Of a stretch of 64,000 nt of DNA, positions 1-7,632 are shown one piece after another. A model generated the notes under the pieces. It was not told the origin of the DNA. It did no database searches and saw only the letters and a program-made list of their open reading frames with translations. The DNA is from Streptomyces zhihengii. Its GTDB lineage: Bacteria; Actinomycetota; Actinomycetes; Streptomycetales; Streptomycetaceae. Within the stretch, counting starts at the first letter, position 1. Every line of letters starts with the position of its first letter. The stretch is from assembly GCF_016919245.1 (NCBI RefSeq), contig NZ_JAFEJA010000001.1:6039501-6103500 (forward strand), written 5' to 3'. A program made the position numbers and the translations under genes.

Positions 1-39
1 CGGGACCTCGTACAGGGCCGGAAGGCTGAACTCGCGCAA
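1..39 (-). CDS. Long-chain acyl-CoA ligase, N-terminal fragment
   Basis: Only the first 13 codons lie in the window; the gene runs off its left edge. The start is a TTG at 37-39 preceded, 8 nt away, by a GAGGAG ribosome site (complement of 48-53). The peptide reads (M)REFSLPALYEVP, which matches my memory of the N-terminus of the Streptomyces AMP-dependent long-chain fatty-acid-CoA ligase found beside this metallophosphoesterase gene. The family activates fatty acids to acyl-CoA with ATP. The call rests on remembered N-terminal sequence and synteny, because no catalytic motif is inside the window. Confidence 0.6.
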   Translation of the reverse strand, partial: MREFSLPALYEVP

Positions 40-317
40 GACTGCTGCTCCTCATCGGGCTCCGGCGCCACGGCTCTGTGTGATGCACCGGCTGCGGTCC
101 ACGTCGGGCAGGTGCTCGGTGGGGATGAGCACGACTGGACTTCCCGGACGTTACCCATCAGTAGACGGTTCCCGGTAGGGGGTCCCGGCCAATGTTCCCT
201 GCGTCACACGGCTGCGGCTGGACGTCGGGGAAAGTATTCCATCCTCAGATGTCGGGCGAGTAACCGCAGGTAGAGCCCTCTGTCCAGGGCGTGTGGACGG
301 GTCGTAGGGTGCTCGCC
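40..317. other. Divergent intergenic region
   Basis: This stretch lies between the leftward ligase fragment and the rightward metallophosphoesterase and must carry both promoters. I see no convincing gene, hairpin or operator in it. Confidence 0.4.
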
Positions 318-1094
318 ATGGCAGGTATGCGAGTGAACGTGGTCAGCGATGTGCACGGCAATGCGAAGGATCTCGCCACCGCGGGCGACGGCGCGGACGC
401 CCTGATCTGCCTCGGCGACCTCGTGCTCTTCCTCGACTACGCCGACCACTCCCGCGGCATCTTCCCCGAGCTGTTCGGCACCGCCAACGCCGACCTGATC
501 GTGGAGCTGCGCACCGCCCGCCGCTTCGACGAGGCCCGCGAGCTGGCCCGCGGCCTGTGGGCCGGGCTCGGCATCGACCGGGAGACGGCCGTCGTCTCCG
601 CGGTACGGCGGCAGTACGCCGAGCTGTTCGCCGCCTTCCCCGCCCCGACGTACGCGACCTACGGCAATGTCGACATCCCGACCCTGTGGCCCGAGTTCGC
701 CCTGCCCGGCACCACCGTCCTCGACGGCGAACGGGTGGAGATCGGCGGCCGGGTCTTCGGATTCGTCGGCGGCGGCCTGCGCACCCCCATGCGCACCCCG
801 TACGAGATCTCCGACGAGGAGTACGCGGCCAAGGTCGAGGCGCTCGGCGAGGTCGACGTGCTCTGCTCGCACATCCCGCCGGAGGTGCCCGACCTCACCT
901 ACGACACGGTGGCCCGCCGCTTCGAGCGCGGCAGCCGCGCCCTGCTCGACGCGATCCGGCGGACCAGGCCCCGGTACGCCCTCTTCGGGCACGTCCACCA
1001 GCCCCTGGCGCGGCGCATGCGGATCGGCGCCACCGAGTGCGTCAACGTGGGGCACTTCGCCTCCACGGGGAAGCCGTGGACCCTGAGCTGGTGA
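318..1094 (+). CDS. Calcineurin-like metallophosphoesterase
   Basis: A 258-residue soluble protein of the calcineurin-like phosphoesterase superfamily, which hydrolyses phosphomono- or diesters with two metal ions. The metal-binding motifs appear in order: D-x-H (D11, H13) in SDVHGN, G-D (D34) in LGDLV, G-N (N117) in YGNVD, H185 in SHIPPE, and GHVH (H225, H227). The family's usual GNHD box is GNVD here, so the histidine of that box is missing. The start is the ATG at 318 with GTAGGG 8 nt before it; an in-frame GTG at 291 and an ATG at 327 are alternatives. The substrate cannot be told from sequence. Confidence 0.85.
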   Translation: MAGMRVNVVSDVHGNAKDLATAGDGADALICLGDLVLFLDYADHSRGIFPELFGTANADLIVELRTARRFDEARELARGLWAGLGIDRETAVVSAVRRQYAELFAAFPAPTYATYGNVDIPTLWPEFALPGTTVLDGERVEIGGRVFGFVGGGLRTPMRTPYEISDEEYAAKVEALGEVDVLCSHIPPEVPDLTYDTVARRFERGSRALLDAIRRTRPRYALFGHVHQPLARRMRIGATECVNVGHFASTGKPWTLSW

Positions 1095-1221
1095 CGGCAC
1101 GGCGGCGGCCGGGCGATCGGCGGGGTGGTGAGGGCACCGCGACAGCGGGTCACGAGGGCGCGGTAGCCTGCACACCACCACCCGACCCCGGACATCACCG
1201 CACTGTTGAGGAGCCGCAGCG

Positions 1222-1671
1222 ATGGCGGAACACACCAGCTCGAGCATCACCATCGATGCGGCGCCGGCCGACGTCATGGGCGTGATCTCCGACTTCGCGC
1301 GCTACCCCGAGTGGACCGGCGAGGTGAAGGAGGCCGAGGTGCTCGCCACCGACGCCCAGGGCCGCGCCGAGCAGGTCCGGCTCGTCCTCGACGCCGGAGC
1401 GATCAAGGACGACCACACCCTCGCCTACACCTGGCACGGCGACAACGAGGTGAGCTGGACGCTGGTGAAGTCCCAGATGCTCCGGGCCATCGACGGCTCC
1501 TACAGCCTCGCGCCCGTCGGCGGCGGCGACCGCACCGAGGTGACCTACCGGCTCACCGTCGACGTCAAGATCCCGATGCTCGGCATGATCAAGCGCAAGG
1601 CGGAGAAGGTCATCATCGACCGCGCCCTCGCCGGTCTGAAGAAGCGCGTCGAGAGCGGCGCAGCCGCCTGA
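1222..1671 (+). CDS. SRPBCC (START-like) lipid/ligand-binding protein
   Basis: A 149-residue protein with the helix-grip layout of the SRPBCC/polyketide cyclase superfamily: an N-terminal strand (SSITIDAAP), the helix 'V..VISDFARYPEWTGEV', and a long C-terminal helix after TVDVKIPMLGMI. Members bind hydrophobic ligands; in actinobacteria this small type is often annotated as a cyclase/dehydrase or coenzyme-Q-binding protein without biochemical proof. GAGGAG lies upstream of the ATG. The stop overlaps the next start by one base (TGATG), so it is probably translated together with the ArsA-like ATPase. Confidence 0.8.
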   Translation: MAEHTSSSITIDAAPADVMGVISDFARYPEWTGEVKEAEVLATDAQGRAEQVRLVLDAGAIKDDHTLAYTWHGDNEVSWTLVKSQMLRAIDGSYSLAPVGGGDRTEVTYRLTVDVKIPMLGMIKRKAEKVIIDRALAGLKKRVESGAAA

Positions 1672-2855
1672 TGTTCCGGGTCCTCGTCACCGGCCTCGGC
1701 GGCGCGGGCCGCACGACCGTCGCGGCGGCCACGGCGCTCGCCGCCGCCTCGTCGGGCCACCGCACCCTGCTGCTCTCCGCGGGGGCCGACGCCGTGCTCG
1801 GCGTCCCCGTCGGCGGGCCGCCCGAGCGGCCCGACCGGGTCGCGGACGGCCTGTGGGCGGCCCGCGTCGACGCCGCCGGCGACTTCCGCGCCGAGTTCCT
1901 CGACCTCCAGGACCGCGTCTCGGCCGCCCTGGACCTGCTCGGCGCCACCCCCTTCGAGGACGAGGAGCTGACCGAGCTGCCCGGCAGCGGCGAGTTCGCG
2001 CTGCTGCGCGCGCTGGCGACCGCCTCCCGGGGCGACTGGGACGTCGTCGTCGCCGACCTGCCCCCGCTCGACGAGGCCGTGGCCCTGCTCGCCCTGCCCG
2101 AGCGGCTCCGCCGCTATCTGCGCCGGCTGCTGCCGCCCGAGCGGCAGGCCGCCCGCGCGCTGCGGCCCGTGCTCGCCCAGCTCGCCGGCGTCCCCATGCC
2201 CGCGCAGTGGCTGTACGAGACGGCCGCACGCTGGGACAGCGCGCTCGCGGACGTCCAGGCCGCCGTCGAGGACCCGGGCACCCGGCTCACCGTCGTCGCC
2301 GAACCGGGCCCCGCCGCCGCGGAGCGGCTGCGCGCCGTGCGCCCGGGCCTCGGTCTCTTCGGCCACGCCGTGCACGCCGTGGTCGCCAACCGTCTGGTGC
2401 CCGGTGACTCCGCGGACCCCTGGGTGGCCTCCCTCGCCGCCCAGCAGGCCCAGTGCCTCAAGGAGTGGGACGGGCTCTGGCCCCCGGCGGCCGCCGTCGG
2501 CTCCCTGCCGCACCTGGGACGCGACCCGCGCGGCCTCGCCGACCTCGCCCGGCTGGCCGCCCTCCCCGTCCTCGCCCCGCCCACCGCCGCCGGTGCCCGC
2601 GAGGGCCTCCCCGAGCCGGTGCACGGCGACGGCGGCACCCTCGTCTGGCACCTGCCGCTGCCCGGCGCCGTCAAGGAGGAGCTGTCCCTGGTACGCCGTG
2701 GGGACGAACTCCTCGTCACCGCCGGTCCGTTCCGCAGGATCCTGCCGCTGCCGCCCGTGCTGCGCCGCTGCACGGTGGCCGGCGCGGGTCTCGCCGACGG
2801 GACGCTGGGCGTACGGTTCACGCCGGACCCCGGTCTCTGGCCGCGGACACGCTGA
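1671..2855 (+). CDS. ArsA/GET3-like ATPase with altered P-loop
   Basis: A 394-residue protein resembling the ArsA/GET3 branch of the SIMIBI P-loop ATPases. Near the N-terminus, V-T-G-L-G-G-A-G-R-T-T sits where the family has GKGGVGKTT: both family lysines are absent (the P-loop lysine is Arg, the signature lysine Leu). A switch-like D-L-P-P follows VVVAD, and the C-terminus has the beta-rich ArsA-type hydrophobic-core segment (LPLPGAVKEELSLVRRGDELLV). The start at 1671 overlaps the SRPBCC stop (TGATG), indicating a shared operon. ATP hydrolysis may be weak or lost. The cargo, if any, is unknown. Confidence 0.75.
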   Translation: MFRVLVTGLGGAGRTTVAAATALAAASSGHRTLLLSAGADAVLGVPVGGPPERPDRVADGLWAARVDAAGDFRAEFLDLQDRVSAALDLLGATPFEDEELTELPGSGEFALLRALATASRGDWDVVVADLPPLDEAVALLALPERLRRYLRRLLPPERQAARALRPVLAQLAGVPMPAQWLYETAARWDSALADVQAAVEDPGTRLTVVAEPGPAAAERLRAVRPGLGLFGHAVHAVVANRLVPGDSADPWVASLAAQQAQCLKEWDGLWPPAAAVGSLPHLGRDPRGLADLARLAALPVLAPPTAAGAREGLPEPVHGDGGTLVWHLPLPGAVKEELSLVRRGDELLVTAGPFRRILPLPPVLRRCTVAGAGLADGTLGVRFTPDPGLWPRTR

Positions 2856-2920
2856 GGACGGCGGGGCCGTTCGGGTACCGTCGAAGACAAGCAACCCTCA
2901 GCCTGCCGCAGGAGTACGCC

Positions 2921-3361
2921 ATGAGCGATGCCACCGAGCGTCCCGACGTCGACGACGACGCGTGGGCCACGGCGTGCGAGGAGGACTTCCGCGCCGAGCA
3001 GGCCCGCCGCAGGGCCGAGTCCGGGCAGTCGCCCGACTCCGCGGCCGAGGAACTCCGCAAGCTGCTGGGCGCCGTCGCCGACAAGGTGAGCGCCTTCCAG
3101 TCGTCGCTGCCGGGCAGGGCGGCGCAGAGCGCCGTGCACCAGTTCGTCAGCCAGGCCAAGGCCGCGGTCGAGCCCGTGATCGAGCGGAACCCGCAGGTCT
3201 TCGACCACCTCGCGGCGGCCGGCGGCGAGCTGCTGGCCGCCTACCGTTCCGCGGTGCAGTCGCAGGAGAGCCGCTGGACCAAGCAGAGCGGGCCCGCCGA
3301 GAAGCGCGACGACCCGCGCGACGAAGGGCCCGGCCCGAGCGAGCACATCGACCTCGACTGA
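2921..3361 (+). CDS. DUF5304-like small acidic protein
   Basis: A 146-residue, charged, mostly helical protein with no membrane segment. It looks like the short actinobacterial family placed just before glucokinase in Streptomyces (I recall it as DUF5304). The start is the ATG at 2921, behind GCAGGAG with a short spacer. The protein begins with an acidic patch (DVDDDAW) and has a central amphipathic helix (AAEELRKLLGAVADKVSAF). The C-terminus is highly charged. No catalytic motif is visible and the function is unknown. Confidence 0.6.
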   Translation: MSDATERPDVDDDAWATACEEDFRAEQARRRAESGQSPDSAAEELRKLLGAVADKVSAFQSSLPGRAAQSAVHQFVSQAKAAVEPVIERNPQVFDHLAAAGGELLAAYRSAVQSQESRWTKQSGPAEKRDDPRDEGPGPSEHIDLD

Positions 3362-3426
3362 CCTTCGGGGCCCCGCCCTCGGGTACCGTTGCCCCTAGCG
3401 GGGCTCGACCGAATACTGAGGGACAC

Positions 3427-4368
3427 ATGGGACTCACCATCGGCGTCGACATCGGCGGCACGAAGATCGCGGCGGGCGTGGTCGACGAAGAGGGCACCAT
3501 TCTCGAGACGCACACCGTGCCCACGCCGTCGACTCCCGAGGGCATCGTCGACGCGATCTGCTCGGCCGTCGCCGGTGCCGGCGGGGGGCACGAGATCGAG
3601 GCCGTCGGCATCGGCGCGGCCGGATACGTCGACGACAAGCGCGCCACCGTCCTGTTCGCGCCCAACATCGACTGGCGGCACGAGCCGCTCAAGGACAAGG
3701 TCGAGCAGCGCGTCGGCCTCCCCGTCGTGGTCGAGAACGACGCGAACGCGGCGGCCTGGGGCGAGTACCGGTTCGGTGCCGGGCAGGGACACGACGACGT
3801 CATCTGCATCACCATCGGCACCGGTCTCGGCGGCGGCATCATCATCGGCAACAAGCTGCGCCGCGGACGCTTCGGCGTGGCCGCCGAGTTCGGCCACATC
3901 CGGGTGGTGCCCGACGGCCTGCTGTGCGGCTGCGGCAGCCAGGGCTGCTGGGAGCAGTACGCCTCCGGCCGGGCCCTGGTCCGGTACGCCAAGCAGCGGG
4001 CCAACGCCACCCCGGAGAACGCCGCCGTACTGCTCGGGCTCGGCGACGGCACCGTCGACGGGATCCAGGGCAAGCACATCAGCGAGGCCGCCCGGCAGGG
4101 CTGCCCGGTGGCCGTCGACTCCTTCCGGGAGCTGGCCCGCTGGGCCGGCGCGGGGCTGGCCGACCTGGCGTCGCTGTTCGACCCGTCGGCGTTCATCGTC
4201 GGCGGCGGGGTCTCCGACGAGGGCGACCTCGTCCTCGACCCGATCCGCAAGTCCTTCCGCCGCTGGCTGATCGGCGGCCACTGGCGGCCCCACGCCCAGG
4301 TGCTCGCCGCCCAACTCGGCGGCAAGGCCGGTCTTGTGGGCGCCGCCGACCTGGCCCGCCAGGGCTGA
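3427..4368 (+). CDS. glkA: Glucokinase, ROK family
   Basis: A 313-residue ROK-family glucokinase that phosphorylates glucose to glucose-6-phosphate with ATP and, in Streptomyces, is required for glucose repression (established for S. coelicolor GlkA). Visible motifs: phosphate-binding DIGGTK near residue 7, catalytic D105 in VENDANAA, and the ROK zinc site formed by H157 with C167, C169 and C174 in CGCGSQGC. Length matches the S. coelicolor enzyme. The start is the ATG at 3427 after GAGGGACAC. It lies 65 nt after the DUF5304-like gene and is followed by a clear hairpin, so it probably ends the transcript. Confidence 0.95.
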   Translation: MGLTIGVDIGGTKIAAGVVDEEGTILETHTVPTPSTPEGIVDAICSAVAGAGGGHEIEAVGIGAAGYVDDKRATVLFAPNIDWRHEPLKDKVEQRVGLPVVVENDANAAAWGEYRFGAGQGHDDVICITIGTGLGGGIIIGNKLRRGRFGVAAEFGHIRVVPDGLLCGCGSQGCWEQYASGRALVRYAKQRANATPENAAVLLGLGDGTVDGIQGKHISEAARQGCPVAVDSFRELARWAGAGLADLASLFDPSAFIVGGGVSDEGDLVLDPIRKSFRRWLIGGHWRPHAQVLAAQLGGKAGLVGAADLARQG

Positions 4369-4381
4369 GTCCCACCGCCGT

Positions 4382-4417
4382 GTGCCCGCCGCGTCCTCAC
4401 CGGATCGCGGCGGGCAC
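4382..4417 (+). terminator. Hairpin terminator after glkA
   Basis: Perfect 12-bp arms (GTGCCCGCCGCG at 4382-4393 and its complement at 4406-4417) with a 12-nt loop, 13 nt after the glkA stop. There is no U-tract, as is common in Streptomyces. The -10 box of the next gene follows directly. Confidence 0.7.
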
Positions 4418-4422
4418 CGTCG

Positions 4423-4428
4423 TATCTT
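4423..4428 (+). promoter_or_regulatory. -10 box of a leaderless start
   Basis: TATCTT ends 7 nt before the ATG at 4436 and no Shine-Dalgarno sequence is present. The expected transcription start therefore coincides with the ATG. Confidence 0.5.
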
Positions 4429-4435
4429 GATCCGC

Positions 4436-5203
4436 ATGGCCATGAGCGTGAACGAGCTGCCCGCGCTGCCCAACTCCCGTACGGAGGAGGACGGTTCGGC
4501 CGTCATCCGGGTACTGGGCTACAACATCCGGTCGCTGCGCGACGACGAGGAGGCCCTCGTCCGGGTCATCCGCGCCTGCGCGCCCGACCTCGTCCTCGTG
4601 CAGGAGGCCCCGCGCTTCTTCCGCTGGCGCAAGCACGCCGCCCGCCTCGCCGCCGCCGCCGACCTGGTGATGCTCTCCGGCGGGGCGACCGCCGCGGGCC
4701 CGCTGCTGCTCTGCTCGCTGCGGGCGACGGTGGAGCACACCGAGGACATCCTGCTGCCGCTCACCCCGCGGCAGCACCGGCGGGGGCTCGCCACGGCGGT
4801 GGTCCGCTTCGGCGGGGCGCGGCTCGGCGTGGTGAGCTGCCATCTGAGCCTGACCTCCGCCGAGCGCTTCGACCAGGCGCGGATGCTGCTGGACCACCTC
4901 GCGGCCCTGGACGTGCCGCACGCGGTCGTCGCCGGGGACATCAACGAACGCCCCGACGGCCGCAGCTTCCGGATGCTCGCCGGGGAGCTCCAGGACTGCT
5001 GGACGGTGAACCCGTGGGGTGCGGAGCACACCTCCACGCCGGCCGACCCCCACCAGCGGATCGACGCCGTGTTCGCGACCGAGGGGGTGGAGGTCCTGGG
5101 CTGCGGCGTCCCCCGGGGCCTGCCGGGGGTCACCCCCGAGGACCTGCGCGCCGCCTCCGACCACCTGCCGGTCCTCGCGGCCCTGCGCGTCCCGGCCTCC
5201 TGA
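4436..5203 (+). CDS. Endonuclease/exonuclease/phosphatase family protein
   Basis: A 255-residue member of the EEP (DNase I-like) superfamily of Mg-dependent phosphodiesterases. Motifs in order: LGYNIRSL (Asn), VLVQEAP (metal-binding Glu), SCHLSL (His), AGDINERPDGRSF (Asp/Asn), RIDAVFA (Asp) and a C-terminal ASDHLPV (catalytic Asp-His). No signal peptide is evident, so it is probably cytoplasmic. The substrate could be DNA, RNA, phosphoinositide or sphingomyelin; the sequence does not decide. The first ATG (4436) fits a leaderless transcript; an ATG at 4442 is an alternative. It converges on the next gene through a strong hairpin. Confidence 0.85.
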   Translation: MAMSVNELPALPNSRTEEDGSAVIRVLGYNIRSLRDDEEALVRVIRACAPDLVLVQEAPRFFRWRKHAARLAAAADLVMLSGGATAAGPLLLCSLRATVEHTEDILLPLTPRQHRRGLATAVVRFGGARLGVVSCHLSLTSAERFDQARMLLDHLAALDVPHAVVAGDINERPDGRSFRMLAGELQDCWTVNPWGAEHTSTPADPHQRIDAVFATEGVEVLGCGVPRGLPGVTPEDLRAASDHLPVLAALRVPAS

Positions 5204-5229
5204 CACCCCGCGGCGGTGCCGGGGACACG

Positions 5230-5270
5230 CGAGGGGCGGGCCGGGGACCTCGTCCCCGGCCCGCCCCTCG
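5230..5270. terminator. Bidirectional terminator hairpin
   Basis: Perfect 19-bp arms (5230-5248 and 5252-5270) with a 3-nt CTC loop, centred between two convergent genes. Confidence 0.85.
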
Positions 5271-5285
5271 GAGGGCGGCGCCGCG

Positions 5286-5852
5286 CTACACGACCGCGCC
5301 GCGCCCCGGGTCGTCCATGTCCTCGTCGTCGTCGGGCGACATCCGGGCGACGAGGGTGGCGAAGCCGCCCAGGAAGCCGCCGACGCAGACCGTGGTCAGC
5401 CACCACGTCATGTCCCAGCGCAGCAGCACCGCCAGCAGCATCAGCACCGGGCCGCCGATCACCGCCAGCCAGGCGAACTTCGCCGTGACGTCGGCCTCCG
5501 GCAGGGGAGGCGGCTCGGGCGGCACGAAGTGGCCCTCGTCCGACTCGTCGAGGTCCTCCTCCCGGGCCTGGGCGACCTGGTAGTCGCGGGGGCCCGCGAC
5601 GCCCGGCGCGAAGGTGATCGAACTGCCCAGCGCGGGCTTCTCCTCCGGTTCCTTGTCCGCCGCCGTGTCCCGGGACGCGTCGGGCGCGTCGTTCGTCTCG
5701 GTCTCCAGCAGTGCGAGGTCCTCCACCGACTTGAACGGCTTCGCCCCCGGCGGGTCGGCCGGTTCCTCTCCGTATCCCGCGACGATGGCGGCCCAGGCGG
5801 CCTCCTCGTCGATCGGCTGCGGCTCTCGGTCCGCGTCGTGCTGTTCAGCCAC
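5286..5852 (-). CDS. Conserved membrane protein with acidic N-terminus
   Basis: A 188-residue protein. The first ~115 residues are acidic and Pro/Glu-rich with no domain that I recognise. Two adjacent hydrophobic segments follow (FAWLAVIGGPVLMLLAVLL and WWLTTVCVGGFLGGFATLVA), and it ends in an acidic tail (SPDDDEDMDD). The start is a GTG at 5850-5852 with an excellent GGGAGGGAG site 8 nt upstream; longer readings lack support. It overlaps the end of the upstream esterase gene by 8 nt, so the two are cotranslated. Function unknown. Confidence 0.7.
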   Translation of the reverse strand: MAEQHDADREPQPIDEEAAWAAIVAGYGEEPADPPGAKPFKSVEDLALLETETNDAPDASRDTAADKEPEEKPALGSSITFAPGVAGPRDYQVAQAREEDLDESDEGHFVPPEPPPLPEADVTAKFAWLAVIGGPVLMLLAVLLRWDMTWWLTTVCVGGFLGGFATLVARMSPDDDEDMDDPGRGAVV

Positions 5853-6651
5853 CGGTCGTACTCCCTCCCCGTGCCTCGGCTGCGCGGGACCCGGCGGTCC
5901 CGGCCTCCGGAGCGAGCCGGCCGATGAACGCGTAACTCTCCTCGAAGATCCGCTCCGCATCGTTGTCCAACGTCGCGACGTGGTAGCTGTGTTCCAGGAG
6001 GACCTCGGTGACATCCGTGGAGGACACCCGGCGCAGGATCCGCGCGGAGTCCGCGGGGGGCACCACATGGTCCTCGGGGCTGTGCAGCAGCAGCATCGGC
6101 TGGGTCACCTGGGGGAGCTCGCCGTCGACCAGCCGGAAGAACCGGCGCACCGAGTGGGCCGCGTGCAGCGGCACCCGGTCGTAGCCGACCTCCTCGACGC
6201 CCTGCCTGGCGATGTCGCTGGTCAGCCCCTTGGTGGAGGGCACGAGGTGGCGGACGGCCGGCAGCAGCGAGGCCATCGCGCCGTGCACCTTGTTCGCCGG
6301 GTTGACGACGACGACGCCGCGTACGGCGTCCCCGTGCCGCGCCGCCAGCCGCAGGGTCAGCGCGCCGCCCATGGAGAGGCCGAAGACGAAGACCACCCGG
6401 CAGCGCTCGCGCAGGGCGCCCAGCTCGCGGTCCACCTCCGCGTACCAGTCCTGCCAGCCGGTCACCTGCATGTCCTGCCAGCGGGTGCCGTGCCCCGGCA
6501 GCAGCGGCAGCGACACCGACAGGCCGCGCTCCGCCAGGTACTCGGCCCAGGGACGCAGCGACTGCGGTGAACCGGTGAATCCGTGACAGAGAAGGACGCC
6601 GACCTCGCCGCCGTCGTGGCGGTACGGCTCGGCTCCGGGAAGGACCGGCAC
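5845..6651 (-). CDS. Alpha/beta-hydrolase, carboxylesterase/lipase type
   Basis: A 268-residue serine hydrolase. The oxyanion loop is LLCHGFTGSP near residue 21, the nucleophile elbow is GLSMG, the acid is Asp in HSPEDHVV, and the histidine is in EHSYHVATLD. This arrangement resembles Bacillus carboxylesterase Est30 and monoacylglycerol lipases. A cap insertion (KVHGAMASLLPAV) follows the nucleophile. No signal peptide is seen. The gene is divergent from the PlsC acyltransferase, which together with its type suggests a role in acyl-lipid turnover (inference). Confidence 0.88.
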   Translation of the reverse strand: MPVLPGAEPYRHDGGEVGVLLCHGFTGSPQSLRPWAEYLAERGLSVSLPLLPGHGTRWQDMQVTGWQDWYAEVDRELGALRERCRVVFVFGLSMGGALTLRLAARHGDAVRGVVVVNPANKVHGAMASLLPAVRHLVPSTKGLTSDIARQGVEEVGYDRVPLHAAHSVRRFFRLVDGELPQVTQPMLLLHSPEDHVVPPADSARILRRVSSTDVTEVLLEHSYHVATLDNDAERIFEESYAFIGRLAPEAGTAGSRAAEARGGSTTGG

Positions 6652-6845
6652 CGGGGTCTCCTGTTCGTGAGGTGTGCGGAGCGTACGGGGGACGCGCTGG
6701 GCCGAAGGCCCGAAGGGTGTACTTCACGGTACGCGACCGGGCGGACACCGACCAGGGCCGTCACGGCCCGGGCCGTGACCGGAAAGGGGGATCGGCCGCC
6801 CGTACGGGATAAAGTCTGTTCGAGAACACACAGGAGGATTTCGAG
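6652..6845. promoter_or_regulatory. Divergent promoter region, esterase / PlsC
   Basis: Intergenic region between two divergent genes. TAAAGT at 6810-6815 is a candidate -10 for the rightward gene; no good -35 is visible. Confidence 0.4.
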
Positions 6846-7598
6846 TTGATCTACGGCGCCATGAAGTTCTCCATCGGGGGATCGCTGAAGCTCGCCTTCA
6901 GGCCCTGGGTGGAGGGCCTGGAGAACATTCCGGCCGAGGGCCCCGCGATCCTCGCGAGCAACCACCTGTCCTTCTCGGACTCCTTCTTCCTGCCCGCGGT
7001 GCTCGACCGCAAGGTCACCTTCATCGCCAAGGCCGAGTACTTCACCTCGCCCGGGGTCAAGGGCAGGCTGACCGCCGCCTTCTTCAAGGGCGTCGGGCAG
7101 CTCCCGGTCGACCGCTCGGGTGCCCGGGGCGCCGGCGAGGCGGCGATCAAGGCGGGCATCGAGGTCGTCGAGTCGGGCGGCCTCTTCGGCATCTACCCGG
7201 AGGGCACCCGCTCGCCCGACGGGCGGCTCTACCGCGGCAAGCCCGGCGGCCTCGCCCGGGTGGCGCTCGCCACCGGGGCGCCGGTCATCCCCGTCGCCAT
7301 GATCGACACGGAGAAGATCCAGCCGCCCGGCAAGGTCGTCCCCAAGCTGATGCGCCCGGGCATCCGGATCGGCGCGCCGCTCGACTTCAGCCGTTACCAC
7401 GGCATGGAGGGCGACCGCTTCATCCTGCGCTCGGTGACCGACGAGGTCATGTACGAGATCATGAAGCTCTCCGGCCAGGAGTACGTCGACATCTACGCCA
7501 CGGCCGCCAAGCGGGCCATCGCCGAGGCGGAGAAGGCGGAGAAGGCGGCCCGGGCCGAGGCCGAGAAGGCGCAGAAGTCGCAGCGGCCGGCCGCGTAG
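6846..7598 (+). CDS. 1-acyl-sn-glycerol-3-phosphate acyltransferase (PlsC family)
   Basis: A 250-residue acyltransferase that transfers an acyl group from acyl-CoA or acyl-ACP to lysophosphatidate or a similar acceptor at the membrane. The catalytic HX4D motif is NHLSFSD (near residue 39), and the acceptor-binding motif is YPEGTRSPDG. The C-terminal ~30 residues are a Lys/Glu/Ala helix. I chose the TTG at 6846 because AGGAGG sits 8 nt before it; the in-frame ATG at 6861 would be 23 nt from that site. Its true acceptor (phosphatidate or phosphoinositide mannoside precursor) is not certain. Confidence 0.88.
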   Translation: MIYGAMKFSIGGSLKLAFRPWVEGLENIPAEGPAILASNHLSFSDSFFLPAVLDRKVTFIAKAEYFTSPGVKGRLTAAFFKGVGQLPVDRSGARGAGEAAIKAGIEVVESGGLFGIYPEGTRSPDGRLYRGKPGGLARVALATGAPVIPVAMIDTEKIQPPGKVVPKLMRPGIRIGAPLDFSRYHGMEGDRFILRSVTDEVMYEIMKLSGQEYVDIYATAAKRAIAEAEKAEKAARAEAEKAQKSQRPAA

Positions 7599-7632
7599 CG
7601 GGACCCGTCGCGGGGACCTGGGGGTGGGGGAG

